64,000 bases of DNA from the NCBI GenBank assembly GCA_922989275.2, contig OV277867.1:3782001-3846000 (forward strand). The letters run 5' to 3'. The translations under genes and the position numbers were made by a program. Position 1 is the first letter of the stretch. Every line of letters begins with the position of its first letter. The notes beneath the pieces are model-generated. The model worked only from the letters and a program-made list of their open reading frames with translations. It had not been told where the DNA came from and made no database searches. Of this stretch, positions 25,801-28,800 are shown in pieces. The DNA comes from Gari tellinella. Taxonomy: Eukaryota; Mollusca; Bivalvia; Cardiida; Psammobiidae.

Positions 25801-28800
25801 ACCACTGTATAGAGAAAAGTAAAAATAACTATCTACAATACAACCTCTCCATTCAGACTACTAAATTGTGTTGATTTCTGGGCATGAGGCAGGTGACAGC
25901 TTAAATCAAGGTGACAGTAAAACAGAAAGCTCCTGTAGGGGGCATAAAAGCAGTATACTGAAAGATTGAAACAAAGTTTGATCACTTGATGATGTAAATA
26001 GATTACTAATTTACTATACAGTAAAAACTTGAACCCTTCTTTTACAAAGTGTGTTAATCATTAGGTGTATAAAGCATGTTGCTTTCTTTTTTACTTACAC
26101 CCTGCTTTAACCCGTTACCACATAGCCTAGTTCTAGTAGTTAAGATATGTGACCTGTTAAAGCAGATTGAAAGTAAAGCAGAATGCGCCCTAGGGCGCAT
26201 TCTGCTTTATTTTCAGCCTGCTTTAAGTTACTATCTGCTAGGATATAGAAAATATTTTTATGGTACGTATTCATGACAGTATAAAATGGAACTATTTTCT
26301 TTGGCGGATGAATAAAATGAATGCGCTAAAAGTCGCTTCTATAAGGGAAAGGGTTAAGCTGTCATACAAGCAATAAGACATCTATGTATTTGCCATAAAA
26401 GAGAGTTTTTATTGTAGTGGATGTCTCAAAATACTAACAAGTCCAAATTTGGTATCCCAAGCTTGTGTTGTTGAGGAAATAACATACCAACAGACTTTTC
26501 TTTAATTGAGGTCAAAGTTCAAGGTTTCAGTGACCTGAAAATGACATGCAGCACCCTCCAATCCAAATATGCACTCACACATCTGCTCCAGAAGAGAGGT
26601 ACAGGCATACACCTACATTCGGACAGGCCACCACACACAGTTCAATCAGTGTAATATATGCCTCCAAAGCCTTGCTTTAAAGTTGTAAATATGTATAGGA
26701 GTAATAAGCAGTTGTATGTCTTTACTTTAACCCATTACAGCATAAATTATTTATGAATATGCCTTTTTACCCATTTAACTTTAATTTATTCCTGCACCGA
26801 AAAAAATAGTTCCATTCTATACAGTCATAAAAATGTACCATTAGTAATATTTCTTTATCCTCTAAGCAGACAGTAGTTTATGCAAGTAGAGCAGAATGTG
26901 CCTTAAGGGCATTCTGCAATACTTTCAACCTGCTTTGAATGGTCACCTGTCTTCAAAACTAAAAACAGGCTATGGAGTAAAGAGTTAACCCTTTAAAAAA
27001 AAGTTTACTCCATAGTCTATTTCTAGTTATGAAGATAGATGACTACTTAAAGCAGGTTGAAAGTAAAGCAGAATGCGCCTTAAGGCACATTCTGCTTTAC
27101 TTTCAGCCTGCTTTAAGCTATCATCTGCTAGAATATAGAAAATATTTTGCATGGTACATGTTCATGACTTCATAAATTGGAACTATTTCCTTCAGTGGAG
27201 GAATAAATTTAATGCGCTTAAATGTGCTTCTATGGAGGAAAGGGTTAACCATATATTGAGTTTTATTCACTCACCTTGACACAAATCCAACAAACTTTTC
27301 ATTTGGACTTAGCTGTACAATTGTCACTGCATTAGTTTCCTGAATAAAAAAAATGTACTTCATTTTCTCAGTTATAATATTTATATAACACATTTCCCAT
27401 TAACTCTTTCCTCCCTAAAACTTCAAATGGACAAACCCAGTTTCCATTTTAGTCTAGTCCATTTCTGACTTTTAAGGGTTGTTTTTGTCAATATTTTGTA
27501 TTATTACAAACAGTGAAGACCCAGATCAGAGGGCTCCGTAAGGAGCCCTCTGATCTGGGTATTCTCTGTTTGCATGGGACAATGTACTTTTCACATGTAT
27601 ACTGTTTAAAAAAGACGCCTAAATGCGGGACTAGGGTTCAAAGGGTTAACTTATAAAAACTTCACTAACTGCTAACATTAACAAAAGATTATTAACCCGA
27701 TACCCCATTATACACCTGTTTATGCCTCTAATCTATTTCTCTACTGAAGAAAAAAAGCTCCACTTATACAGTTACTAATTAAATGTTGAAGACAGGTGAC
27801 CATTTAACTCTTTCCTCCCTAAAACTTTAAATGGACAATTCCATTTTCAATTTTAGTCTAGTCCATTTCTGACTTTTAAGGGTTGCTTTTGTCAATGTTT
27901 GGCATTATGACAAACAGTGAAGACCCTGATCAGAGGGCTCCTTTCGGAGCCCTCTGATCTGGGTCTTCACTGTTTGCATAGGACAAGTGTACTATTTACA
28001 TGTACACTGTTTGAAAAGGACGCCTATATGCGGGACTAGGGTTCAAAGGGTTAAGCAGGTTTCATTCTGCTTTACTTTCAGCCTGCTTTAATTTACCATC
28101 TGCTAGAATACAGAATATATTTCTTATGCTGCATATTTTTTACTATAAATGGGAACTATTCTCTCCAAATAAATTAGAGGCATAGTAATAGGATAATCAT
28201 GGGTTTAAATAATGAATAATAGCATGTTTATTCACATGGCAGTTGAATATTAAAATTACCTTCTCAGCAAATGCTATCTGAACAAGTTTCTCCTCTGCTC
28301 TAGAGAACAGGTAAACACCGCCAGAGTTAGAGCCAAGAGCCACCAGTTTAGGGGATACAGACATACAGTTGTACTGAAAAATAAATTAACTAAATATTTT
28401 TACCCCTTAACTCCATAACCTATTTCTAGCTTTGAAGACAGGTATTCGTCTTAGTGAATTTGTGGTATTATCTTGCATATGGTTTAAAAAATTATGATGG
28501 GTATTTAGCGTTTCCCCTAGGCATTTTTAGCACGGCGCAGCGCCGTGCCCCTTTTTTACCCCGCCATCCTGCCCTTTACAACCGCCGAGCTGCCCTATTT
28601 TCATGTTGGTGGCTTTTTTGCCCCTTTGGTCAGGCGGCTGACTTGACACGCGCCGATTAGACCTTGACAGGATACTCGGTAAATTGGTTGATAGATCGCT
28701 AATTGACCCCTTACTGGGGCGATATGCATTGAACCATATCGTAAGCGATGCATCGTCACACGAATTGCGATAACGAACCAATGGAATGCTGAGAACTAAG

